DNA of 7,163 nt from positions 1 to 7,163 of the forward strand of contig JAIVHD010000327.1 of the NCBI GenBank assembly GCA_020201235.1, written 5' to 3'. The position numbers and the translations under genes are program-made. Position 1 is the stretch's first letter, and each line of letters starts with the position of its first letter. This document shows positions 1 to 7,163 of this stretch, piece after piece. Origin of the DNA: Lysobacteraceae bacterium (lineage in GTDB: Bacteria; Pseudomonadota; Gammaproteobacteria; Xanthomonadales; Wenzhouxiangellaceae). Under the pieces are notes generated by a model, which was not told the DNA's origin, ran no database searches, and worked only from the letters and a program-made list of their open reading frames with translations.

Positions 1-1476
<1,476 letters not shown>

Positions 1477-1480
<4 letters not shown>

Positions 1481-2607
1481 CTCGGCAGGCCCAGGCTTCG
1501 CGCGGCCGCCGATGCGCGCTCGGCCCGTTCCCCCAGGCCCTGTTCGCCGCCGTCGTCTTGCTTGCCGAATTCCGGCCAGCCCTGACCGTGGCGCCAGCAC
1601 AGCTCGGTCAACACGCGGGCATGGTCATCCCCGGCATTCAGCGCCGGGATGTATTCAAGGCGACCGCCGCTGGCGAGCTCGAAGGCCTCGCGATTCTCAA
1701 CCCCGATTTCGTCAATGGTTTCGAGACAGTCAACCGCAAACCCGGGACAAACGACCTGCACCTGTTTGACCCCCTGACCGGCCAACTCATGCAGCGTCTC
1801 ATCGGTATAAGGCCTCAGCCACTCGGCACGTCCCAGGCGCGACTGAAAGGTCACCTGCCAGTGCTCCGGTTCGAGCTTCAAACGAGCCGCGATTCGCCGC
1901 GCCGAGGACTGGCACTGGCAGTAATACGGGTCGCCGTCGAGCAGGTAGCTCTTGGGGATGCCGTGAAACGAAAACACCAGCCTCTCGGGCGTGCCGCGCT
2001 CCTCCTGGTAGCGTCGAATGCGATCGGCGACCGCCTCCACCCAAGCCTCGTCGTCATGATAATGGGTAATGAAGCGAAGCTCAGGAATCCAGCGGATGTT
2101 CCTGAAAGCCGTTGCCAGGCCATCGAAAACACTGGCCGTGGTGGTCGCCGAATATTGCGGGTACAGCGGCAGCACGATCAGGCGCTGGACGTTGTCGGCG
2201 CGCGCCTGTTCAAGCGCTTCGGTGATACTCGGCTGGCCGTAGCGCATTGCGGTATAGACTTTGACGCGCGGCAAATCGCGCTTGCATTCGCGCGCCATCG
2301 CCTTGGCCAGATCGCGGCTATGGTACAGAAGCGGCGATCCGCGCTCGGTCCAGACCCGCCGGTAGGCTTCGGCCGAACGCGGCGAGCGGAACGGCACGAT
2401 GAAAAAATTCAGGATGATCCACCAGATCGGGCGCGGCACTTCGACGACGCGGAAATCCCACAGGAACTCCCTCAGATACTTGCGCACGGCCTTGGTGTCC
2501 GGGCGCTCCGGTGTCCCCAGGTTGGTCAGCACGATTGCAGCTCGCGGGGTCTGCGCGTGCGCGGCCAGTTTGCTGACTTCCGAGCTGTTTTCGATTCGGC
2601 GAGCCAT
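1477..2607 (-). CDS. hemH: Ferrochelatase (protoheme synthase)
   Basis: HemH inserts ferrous iron into protoporphyrin IX, the last step of protoporphyrin-dependent heme synthesis, at the cytoplasmic membrane face. The 376-residue protein has the family signatures: VLTNLGTP at 26-33, [14 protein letters not shown] at 146-159, SFHGIPKSY at 213-221 with catalytic/metal-site His215, GDPYYCQC at 225-232, [12 protein letters not shown] at 253-264, and [15 protein letters not shown] at 287-301 with the conserved Glu296. It is longer than the roughly 320-residue enterobacterial enzyme, with about 20 extra N-terminal residues and a Gly/Glu/Ala-rich tail of about 30 after WPEFGK. The ATG at 2607 was chosen because family similarity begins just after it. 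The frame stays open upstream to 3207, but that stretch is antisense to the next gene and unlike any ferrochelatase. A weak GGA lies about 10 nt upstream. It heads a unit with recQ and is divergent from the propeller-tatA gene. Confidence 0.97.
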
Positions 2608-2799
2608 ACTCGGCGTTCCGGTAGTTAAAAACACTTCCAGTTTACCCCGGATCATTCGCGGCCCGGCCTGTTGAAGTCCCTCCCGTCGGGCTCGCATCCG
2701 TCGGCGGCCCGGATCGAGGGCGCGCAAATCCAGCCAGGTTCTGGTACTATTAAACTCCGGGTGAACCGTTTTAATTACACAGGTCGCTATTTGAAGTCC
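2608..2799. promoter_or_regulatory. Divergent intergenic region between hemH and the propeller-tatA gene
   Basis: This 192-bp stretch has no credible gene and must carry the promoters for both divergent units. The half next to 2800 is clearly more AT-rich than the surrounding coding DNA. For the plus strand, an extended -10 candidate TGGTACTAT lies at 2742-2750, with no recognisable -35 at 17 nt. It would give a leader of about 40 nt before the ATG at 2800. For hemH I could find no convincing -35/-10 pair. The 9-mer TTGAAGTCC occurs at both 2671 and 2791, which is probably coincidence. The assignment rests mainly on gene layout. Confidence 0.4.
2749..2775. promoter_or_regulatory. Imperfect palindrome in the leader before the propeller-tatA gene
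   Basis: ATTAAA at 2749-2754 pairs with TTTAAT at 2770-2775, and CGG at 2758-2760 pairs with CCG at 2766-2768, around the loop GTGAA. A small asymmetric bulge (CTC against T) separates the two stems. It begins at the end of the -10 candidate, so it could be an operator overlapping the transcription start or a small hairpin in the 5' leader. There is no U-tract, so it is not an intrinsic terminator. It matches no regulator site I can name. Confidence 0.25.
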
Positions 2800-3780
2800 A
2801 TGCAAAGCTCGCGCTGCATCGCCATCGTCGCCGTCGTCGCCCTCCTGGGGTGGCACGCGCCTTTGTGGGCGGAGCCCTTTGGCTTTAGCGTGAATTCGCG
2901 CGGCAATCTGAACGATGACCAGCGGGTCAATGCGCTGTGGCGCGTCAACCTTGCGACCGGCAACAGCGAATATATCGGCTGGACCGGCTTTGTGGATGTC
3001 GAGGGCCTGGCTTTTGACGCCGATGGTCGTCTGTTCGGTGCCGATGATGACCGCAATACGCTCATTCGCATTAGCCCCACCGGCGGCTTTGGTTTTCCGG
3101 TCGCCAACAGCCTGAGCAACATGAGCATCCCGATCACCCAGACGATGGATTTCGGCATGAGCTTTACCTGCGATGGCCGTTTGCTGGTGTCCTCCGACTA
3201 TCGCCACAGCCTGTATCTGGCGGATCCCGAAACCGGAATCCTGAACCTGATCGGGCAGGACGGCGCCCTGGGCGTACCGATTACCGATATCGCCACTTGG
3301 GGCGGTGCCGTTTTCGGCATCGGCCAGGGCCTTGATGCCAATTGGAACAGTGATTCACCCAATCTTTACCGGATCGACGCCGAGACCGCCACCGCTGAGT
3401 TGATCGGACCGCTAGGTCCGGCTGTATCACCCTATGCCAATGCCGGCCTGGCCTTTGATGCCGACGGCGTGCTATGGGCGGTCACCGACCGCCGCGACAA
3501 TGGACAGAGCAATCTGCCTTCCGAGATTCTTCGCATTGATACAGCAACCGGCTGGCAATTGCTGATCGTGCTGCTGATCGTGCTGCTGATCTTCGGTACC
3601 AAAAAACTGCGTAATGTTGGTGGCGACCTCGGTTCCGCGATTCGCGACTTCCGCAAGGGCGTCAGCGATAGTGAAAAGAACTCTGAAGCCGATGGCGACG
3701 AGCTAAACGAAAAGGAAGACGACGATAAGAAGACCTCTGCCGCCAACACCACCGCCGAACCCGACAACTCGAAGTCCTGA
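2800..3780 (+). CDS. tatA: Secreted beta-propeller-like protein fused in frame to TatA
   Basis: One 326-codon open frame joins two unrelated proteins. Residues 1-24 are a Sec-type signal peptide: short basic start, hydrophobic core [11 protein letters not shown], and probable cleavage after LWA. Residues 25-251 repeat a blade-like pattern, a strand such as LYRIDAETA, then a LIG or IG turn, then [12 protein letters not shown] (at 47-80, 138-175 and 189-228). This resembles secreted beta-propellers; I cannot name the family. A fourth strand, ILRIDTATG (243-251), is cut short. Residues 252-326 are TatA: WQLL membrane-helix start, the FGTKKL hinge at 265-270, an amphipathic helix ([11 protein letters not shown]), and an acidic Asp/Glu/Lys tail. 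Trp-to-FG spacing is 13 residues, as in E. coli TatA. The usual MGGISI-like start is missing, and no internal start with a ribosome site could give a full TatA. The ATG at 2800 fits the signal peptide; TTG at 2791 and further upstream is also in frame. The gene leads tatB by 3 nt. Confidence 0.85.
   Translation: MQSSRCIAIVAVVALLGWHAPLWAEPFGFSVNSRGNLNDDQRVNALWRVNLATGNSEYIGWTGFVDVEGLAFDADGRLFGADDDRNTLIRISPTGGFGFPVANSLSNMSIPITQTMDFGMSFTCDGRLLVSSDYRHSLYLADPETGILNLIGQDGALGVPITDIATWGGAVFGIGQGLDANWNSDSPNLYRIDAETATAELIGPLGPAVSPYANAGLAFDADGVLWAVTDRRDNGQSNLPSEILRIDTATGWQLLIVLLIVLLIFGTKKLRNVGGDLGSAIRDFRKGVSDSEKNSEADGDELNEKEDDDKKTSAANTTAEPDNSKS
3553..3780 (+). other. tatA: TatA-derived portion of the fusion (75 residues, own start missing)
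   Basis: This segment encodes TatA from the conserved Trp-Gln pair (E. coli positions 7-8) to the stop. TatA subunits oligomerise at a TatBC-cargo complex to let folded twin-arginine proteins cross the inner membrane. The single membrane helix, FG hinge, amphipathic helix and charged tail are all present; only the extreme N-terminus is lost. Native TatA has its N-terminus outside and its tail in the cytoplasm. A signal-peptide-exported propeller in front of it would keep that orientation, with the helix acting as a stop-transfer segment. Whether TatA still works with about 227 periplasmic residues attached is unknown. Confidence 0.85.
3561..3591 (+). repeat. 12-bp direct repeat in the TatA membrane helix
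   Basis: GCTGATCGTGCT occurs at 3561-3572 and again at 3573-3584, followed by a partial third copy GCTGATC at 3585-3591. It encodes the [11 protein letters not shown] core of the TatA membrane helix. Similar Leu/Ile/Val runs are normal in TatA proteins, so the repeat is probably native. It begins 8 bp after the propeller-TatA join, where it could promote slippage, deletion or a short-read assembly error. Confidence 0.8.
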
Positions 3781-3783
3781 GCC

Positions 3784-4164
3784 ATGGGCGGCATCGGTTT
3801 TACCGAGATGGTCCTGCTGGCTGTGATCGCGCTGATCGTTATCGGCCCGGATAAGCTACCTAAAATTGCGCGCGCCGCCGGGCAGTTGAGCCGCCAGGCG
3901 CGTAATGCCTGGCAGGGGCTGCAGACCCAGTTGCAAGCCGAGCTGGATGCCGAACACAACCGCGAAATCATGAATGCGATGAATTCGCCGATTGATGTGG
4001 ACGAAAAGAAAACCGACGCGATTGCGGCGGCCGGGGCCGACACGGCCGCCGGGTCGTCCAATTCAGCCAAGGCCACGAGCGAAACCCCGGCCAAGGCCGC
4101 GAGCGAAACCCCGGCCAAGGCCGCGAGCGAAACCAATGAGCCATCAAGCCCCGCCAATTCCTGA
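3784..4164 (+). CDS. tatB: Sec-independent protein translocase subunit TatB
   Basis: TatB forms the signal-peptide receptor complex with TatC in the inner membrane. The 126-residue protein starts with IGFTE (conserved Glu8), a single membrane helix at about 5-20, the Gly-Pro hinge in GPDKLP at 21-26, and an amphipathic helix from about 24 to 58 (KIARAAGQ onward). A variable low-complexity tail rich in Ala, Glu, Lys and Ser follows. The order after tatA, GP in place of FG, and the length over 120 residues separate it from TatA. The MGGIG start is less usual than the common MFDIG type. It begins 3 nt after the tatA stop with no clear Shine-Dalgarno, so it is probably translationally coupled. 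The tail contains three copies of an 8-residue repeat, and its last 29 nt overlap tatC. Confidence 0.94.
   Translation: MGGIGFTEMVLLAVIALIVIGPDKLPKIARAAGQLSRQARNAWQGLQTQLQAELDAEHNREIMNAMNSPIDVDEKKTDAIAAAGADTAAGSSNSAKATSETPAKAASETPAKAASETNEPSSPANS
4066..4134 (+). repeat. 24-bp in-frame tandem repeat in the TatB tail
   Basis: Three units begin at 4066, 4090 and 4114. Units 1 and 2 differ by one base, and unit 3 matches unit 2 for its first 21 bases. Each encodes AKA(T/A)SETP-like residues (TatB 95-102, 103-110, 111-118). Because the unit is a multiple of three, gain or loss of copies keeps both tatB and the downstream overlap in frame. Each unit carries a GAGCGAAACC segment. In the last unit this segment sits directly before the tatC ATG at 4136. 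Confidence 0.92.
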
Positions 4165-4912
4165 CCAAGACCAGGATCTCTCACTGATCGACCATTTGCT
4201 TGAACTGCGCACGCGCTTGATGTGGGCGGTCGGTGCGGTCGTCGCCAGCATGATCGTGATGCTTCCGTTTGCCCGCAAGCTGTATACGATTGTGTCCGAA
4301 CCGCTGGTTTCGCGTCTGCCCGAAGGCTCCAGCATGATCGCCATCGACGTCGCCTCGCCGATCTTCGCACCGTTTAAGCTGGTGCTCTATCTTTCGCTGC
4401 TGGTTGCGATGCCGGTCATCATCTACCAGCTCTGGGCCTTTGTCGCCCCGGGACTGTATCGGCACGAGCGGCGAATTGCCAAGCCGCTGCTGTTCGCGGC
4501 GACTTCGTTGTTCTATTTTGGCTGCCTGTTTGCCTACTTTCTGGTGTTGCCGGTGGTGTTCACCTTTATCACCAAGATTGCGCCGGACGGCGTGGCGGTG
4601 ATGACCGATATCAACCGATACCTCGATTTCATCTTGATCATGTTCCTGGCATTCGGCTTTTCGTTCGAAGTGCCGGTCGTGACGGTGGTGCTGGTCGCAA
4701 TTGGCCTGGTCACGCCCGAAGGCCTGGCCAGCGCGCGTGGCTACGTGGTCGTGGGTGTGTTTTTCCTGGCCATGCTGATCACGCCGCCGGACATGGTCTC
4801 GCAAACGCTGCTCGCACTTCCAGTGTGGGCCTTGTACGAACTCGGCATTGTGTTCTCACGAATGGTTCACAGTCCGGCCGAGGCCGACACGGCTACCCAT
4901 TCCGAATCCTGA
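4136..4912 (+). CDS. tatC: Sec-independent protein translocase subunit TatC
   Basis: TatC is the multi-spanning core of the twin-arginine translocase and binds the RR signal peptide on its cytoplasmic face. The protein is 258 residues, the same length as E. coli TatC. Visible motifs are HLLELRTRL at 20-28 (Glu23 and Arg25 of the signal-binding site), IDVASPIFAPFKL at 70-82, YQLWAFVAPGLYRHERR at 97-113, FAYFLVLPVVF at 132-142, AFGFSFEVPV at 172-181 with conserved Glu178, and ITPPDMVSQTLLALP at 215-229. Six membrane helices fit the hydrophobic blocks. The frame is open upstream to 3992, but that part reads the tatB repeats as Pro/Arg-rich nonsense, so the ATG at 4136 was chosen. It lies 29 nt inside tatB, with GAGCGAA just upstream as a weak ribosome site. 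The short C-terminal tail is acidic. Confidence 0.97.
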   Translation: MSHQAPPIPDQDQDLSLIDHLLELRTRLMWAVGAVVASMIVMLPFARKLYTIVSEPLVSRLPEGSSMIAIDVASPIFAPFKLVLYLSLLVAMPVIIYQLWAFVAPGLYRHERRIAKPLLFAATSLFYFGCLFAYFLVLPVVFTFITKIAPDGVAVMTDINRYLDFILIMFLAFGFSFEVPVVTVVLVAIGLVTPEGLASARGYVVVGVFFLAMLITPPDMVSQTLLALPVWALYELGIVFSRMVHSPAEADTATHSES

Positions 4913-4957
4913 ACTTGCCGGGTTTTGACTCGCCACGAGCCGCTCAATGAGGCGGGT
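4913..4957. other. Short convergent gap between tatC and the M14 peptidase
   Basis: Only 45 bp separate the two convergent stop codons. ACTCGCC at 4928-4934 can pair with GGCGGGT at 4951-4957 (seven pairs, one a G-T wobble) around a 16-nt loop, ending exactly at the peptidase stop codon. Neither strand has a T-run after the stem, so I do not call an intrinsic terminator. It might still weakly separate the two transcripts. Confidence 0.3.
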
Positions 4958-6088
4958 TCAGGGTGCGGCTGAAATCGTCTGCCAGATTGCATCGACACAG
5001 CTCGAACCCAGTTGTTTGCAACGATTGGGCGACCAACCGGTTTCTTCCAGCGGGTGGTTTGCGGCATCCTTGAAGGGCATCTCCAGGGTCATCGAAAGAC
5101 AGCCGAACTGCTGCGCAACATAGTCTGTGCACTTGCGTAGATCAGCTGAACCGGCCAGGTCTCGCGGGTAGCCGAACTCGGTCTGGAAGTCAGGGCTAAT
5201 CATCGCCAACCGGCGCTTGAACGCGTCGAGGTCGGCCTCCATCGCGTCGTTCCAGCGCTGCACGCCCTCGGCACCGGCAATGAAGTTGTACGCCAACGTC
5301 TCGTCACCGTGGACATCCAGGGCCAGATCGACGCCCGTTTCGTGCATGCGCTGGCGAACAAAATAGACTTCCGGCGATCGTTCCGGATCGGGCTCGCGCC
5401 AAGCCCGGTTGAGGTTGACGCCGTGCGCATTGACACGCAGATGGCCGCGCACGCTGCCATCTGGGTTCATGTTTGGCACCAGAAAAATCCGGCTGTTGCC
5501 CAGCAACGCCCGGCCAACGGCATCGGCCGGATCGAGCAGCCGCTCAACAAAGCCCTCAACCCACCACTCGGCCATGCTCTCGCCCGGGTGCTGGCGCGAT
5601 GTAATCCAGATGGCAGGTGCCCGGTCGCCGGCGCTGCCGATCTTGAGCAGCGTTAGCGGCCGGCCATCCGGCGTCGGGCAGAGCACTTCAGAGTGGACCG
5701 CCGCGTGCTGCTCCGTGCGCGCGATCAAGCGTTGATGCCGCTCCAGGCTGTAGGGCGCGAAATAGGCGTAGAACACGGCATCGGCCGGGGCTTCGTGCGA
5801 AATTACCAGCTGTTGCCCGTCAAACGCAGTCGGCACCCGAAACCAGTGCTCGCCGTCGACCGAGGCGACGGCCCGATAGTCACGAAAGCCTTCCGGAAAC
5901 GACATTTCCCCGGCGTTTTCGATTGCCATCCGGCAGCGGCTTCCGCGCGCATTGCAAAGCTGAAAGTAAAACCACTGCGCGTGGCGCTCACCGACATCGC
6001 GGCGAATCCGCAGCCGGATGTCGGATGGATCATCGGCGTGCACGACCTCGATATTGCCCGCATCGAATAGACTGTTGATCATGATCAT
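4958..6088 (-). CDS. M14-family zinc carboxypeptidase
   Basis: This is a 376-residue metallocarboxypeptidase of the M14 superfamily, resembling the bacterial M14_6 / cytosolic carboxypeptidase-like group. The first 120 or so residues form a beta-rich N-terminal domain (with WFYFQLCN and YAYFAPYS), typical of that group. The catalytic domain shows zinc ligands His167 and Glu170 in RQHPGE and His260 in DVHGDE, a VPNMNPDG segment at 204-211, substrate-binding Asn227-Arg228 in GVNLNRAW, and the likely catalytic Glu336 in LEMPFKD. All key residues are present, so the enzyme should be active. No signal peptide is visible, which suggests a cytoplasmic enzyme; its peptide or protein substrate cannot be read from the sequence. 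The ATG at 6088 is preferred over the ATG at 6082 because AGGG sits 8 nt before it. It lies 51 bp downstream of the hybrid kinase in the same direction, and converges with tatC. Confidence 0.9.
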   Translation of the reverse strand: MIMINSLFDAGNIEVVHADDPSDIRLRIRRDVGERHAQWFYFQLCNARGSRCRMAIENAGEMSFPEGFRDYRAVASVDGEHWFRVPTAFDGQQLVISHEAPADAVFYAYFAPYSLERHQRLIARTEQHAAVHSEVLCPTPDGRPLTLLKIGSAGDRAPAIWITSRQHPGESMAEWWVEGFVERLLDPADAVGRALLGNSRIFLVPNMNPDGSVRGHLRVNAHGVNLNRAWREPDPERSPEVYFVRQRMHETGVDLALDVHGDETLAYNFIAGAEGVQRWNDAMEADLDAFKRRLAMISPDFQTEFGYPRDLAGSADLRKCTDYVAQQFGCLSMTLEMPFKDAANHPLEETGWSPNRCKQLGSSCVDAIWQTISAAP

Positions 6089-6096
6089 GGCGACAA

Positions 6097-6127
6097 CCCT
6101 TTGCTGTGAATTGCTTCGATTATCCCA
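6097..6127 (-). promoter_or_regulatory. Candidate extended -10 promoter and ribosome site of the M14 peptidase
   Basis: On the minus strand TGGGATAAT (6127-6119) matches an extended -10 element, and AAAGGG (6102-6097) is a good Shine-Dalgarno 8 nt before the ATG at 6088. No matching -35 is seen 17 nt upstream, which extended -10 promoters can tolerate. The leader would be about 25 nt. This suggests the peptidase can be transcribed separately from the kinase gene upstream. Confidence 0.4.
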
Positions 6128-6139
6128 TCTCCGCGCGGG

Positions 6140-7163
6140 TCAGGGCATGCTGCGCGCGAGTTGCCGCAGCAGCGAGCTCAACGCCAGCGGACGAATCGGC
6201 TTGTGCAGCAATAGACAACCGGCCTCGCCGGCGGCGGTGCGTAGTTCAGCGGCGTGATCGGCGCTGATCAGCAGCGTCGGACAGCGATGGCCTTTAGCGC
6301 GCAGCTCATTCAAAAGAGCCAGGCCGGTGCTGCCGTCATCGAGATGGTAGTCGAGAATCATCAGGTCGAAAGGCCCGGCGTGCCACGCCCGCAAGGCCGA
6401 GTCAGGGTCCGACGCCGTTTGCACGCAAAACCCCCAATCGCGCAGAAGTTGATCGAGCGATTCCAGCATTTGGCGGTCGTTGTCGATTACCAGCACGCGC
6501 TCGGTGCCGGCACGGTCGGGCTCCGGTTGTGGATCGGGATTGGGCCGCTCAGCGCGTGCGCGTGGAACCAGCACGCCGAACAGGCTTCCGTGGTGCTCAC
6601 GACTCTCGAGCACTAATGGATGATCCAGCAAACGCGCCATGCGTTCGGCGATGGATAATCCCAGCCCCAGCCCGGGTGCTGCTGAATCGCCGTCCAGGCG
6701 TCTGAATTCTTCGAAAATAACGGTTTGGGAGGCCTCCGGTATGCCGGAACCGGTGTCCCACACGCCAGCCAGCAGCCGATCGCCGCGCCGCCGCACGCCC
6801 AGCACAACTCGGCCCCGGCGGGTGTAGCGAACGGCGTTGGACAGAAAATTTTGCAAAATTCGGCGTAGCAGCTGCGGGTCGCTTTCCACGTGCACGCGGG
6901 TCGGCTGACAGCGCAGCGACAGCCCGCGCTCGCGCGCCAGCAGATCGAATTCGCCGGAAAGCTGGTTGAACAGCTCGGCCAGTGGAAACCGGATCACGCG
7001 CGGTTCCAGGCCGCCGGCGTCGAGGCGTGAGATATCCAGCAGCCCTTCGAGCAAATCCTCAGTCGCACCCAGCGCGCCGGAAATCTGGCGAATCGAGCGA
7101 CGCTGGTCTTCGGGGCCGAGCCGGCTGGCCAACGAATGGGTCATCAGCTGCGCGGCGTTCAGG
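6140..7163 (-). CDS. Hybrid sensor histidine kinase/response regulator (N-terminus beyond right edge)
   Basis: The visible 340 residues are the C-terminal end of a larger signalling protein that enters from the right edge. They begin with LNAAQL, the part just after the phosphorylated His in the DLLQPLNAA-type H-box, so the His itself is outside. The second dimerisation helix ends in TEDLLEGLLDISRLDAG. The ATP-binding domain has an N-box (LQNFLSNAVRYT, Asn109 counted from the first visible codon), G1 DTGSGIP at 136-142, F-box IFEEFRRLD at 149-157, and G2 GLGLGLS at 164-170. After a Pro-rich linker a receiver domain follows, with acid pocket IDND (227, 229), phospho-acceptor Asp271 in ILDYH, Ser300 and Lys321 in HKPI. 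All visible catalytic residues are intact. No DNA-binding output follows the receiver, so phosphate probably passes to another protein or the receiver tunes the kinase. The input domain and signal are not visible. The ATG at 7144 is internal and should not be taken as the start. Confidence 0.93.
   Translation of the reverse strand, partial: LNAAQLMTHSLASRLGPEDQRRSIRQISGALGATEDLLEGLLDISRLDAGGLEPRVIRFPLAELFNQLSGEFDLLARERGLSLRCQPTRVHVESDPQLLRRILQNFLSNAVRYTRRGRVVLGVRRRGDRLLAGVWDTGSGIPEASQTVIFEEFRRLDGDSAAPGLGLGLSIAERMARLLDHPLVLESREHHGSLFGVLVPRARAERPNPDPQPEPDRAGTERVLVIDNDRQMLESLDQLLRDWGFCVQTASDPDSALRAWHAGPFDLMILDYHLDDGSTGLALLNELRAKGHRCPTLLISADHAAELRTAAGEAGCLLLHKPIRPLALSSLLRQLARSMP

Noticed and set aside
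2608..3207. Minus-strand extension of the hemH frame by about 200 codons
   Set aside because: It is antisense to the signal peptide and propeller region, shows no ferrochelatase similarity, and is open only because of high GC content.
4066..4134. CRISPR-like array
   Set aside because: The units are contiguous 24-bp copies without spacers and lie in frame inside tatB.
3992..4135. Pro/Arg-rich N-terminal extension of TatC
   Set aside because: It reads the tatB tail repeat in another frame; TatC similarity begins just after the ATG at 4136.
3432..4370. Minus-strand open frame with repeated Ser/Leu/Ala residues opposite tatA-tatC
   Set aside because: Its repeats mirror the 24-bp tatB tandem repeat, and the opposite strand encodes recognisable Tat proteins.
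4181..4804. His/Gln/Arg-rich minus-strand frame opposite tatC
   Set aside because: The composition is the reverse complement of TatC hydrophobic codons; no ribosome site or family resemblance.
4928..4957. Hairpin between tatC and the peptidase as an intrinsic terminator
   Set aside because: The stem is only seven pairs with a 16-nt loop, and there is no T-run on either strand.

Overview
The window is typical chromosomal sequence from a high-GC bacterium, most likely a gammaproteobacterium. The evidence is a tatABC order with TatA and TatC close to the Enterobacteria/Pseudomonas type, a 258-residue TatC matching the E. coli length, a class I HemH, a canonical RecQ, and a hybrid kinase with the DLLQPLNAA-type H-box region. 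A Wenzhouxiangella/Chromatiales/Xanthomonadales-like host is my guess from protein style only. Gene density is high. No tRNA, rRNA, CRISPR array, insertion sequence or phage gene is visible.

Layout. Positions 1-2607 (minus strand) hold a two-gene unit, hemH (ferrochelatase) followed by recQ (DNA helicase). The two overlap by 4 nt at a TTGA, and recQ runs off the left edge. Positions 2608-2799 are a divergent intergenic region with a weak promoter candidate and an imperfect palindrome. Positions 2800-4912 (plus strand) hold a tat operon whose first gene is abnormal. One open frame encodes a signal peptide, then a secreted beta-propeller-like domain, then in frame TatA from its Trp-Gln membrane start to its end. 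It is followed after 3 nt by tatB, and tatC overlaps tatB by 29 nt. Positions 4958-6088 (minus strand) hold an M14 zinc carboxypeptidase convergent with tatC. Positions 6140-7163 (minus strand) hold the C-terminal part of a hybrid histidine kinase/response regulator that enters from the right edge and points toward the carboxypeptidase.

How the genes work together. TatA, TatB and TatC form the twin-arginine translocase, which exports folded proteins. HemH makes protoheme and RecQ acts in recombination and repair; their pairing looks like gene order, not a shared pathway. The kinase and carboxypeptidase lie head to tail, but nothing in the sequence proves a functional link.

The main point for a second look is the propeller-TatA join at about 3552/3553. 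Both halves look incomplete: the propeller stops in the first strand of a blade, and TatA lacks its start codon and about six residues. The join is in frame, and its predicted topology (propeller outside, TatA tail inside) fits TatA. It may be a real deletion fusion, or an assembly chimera seeded near a 12-bp direct repeat. The sequence alone cannot decide.
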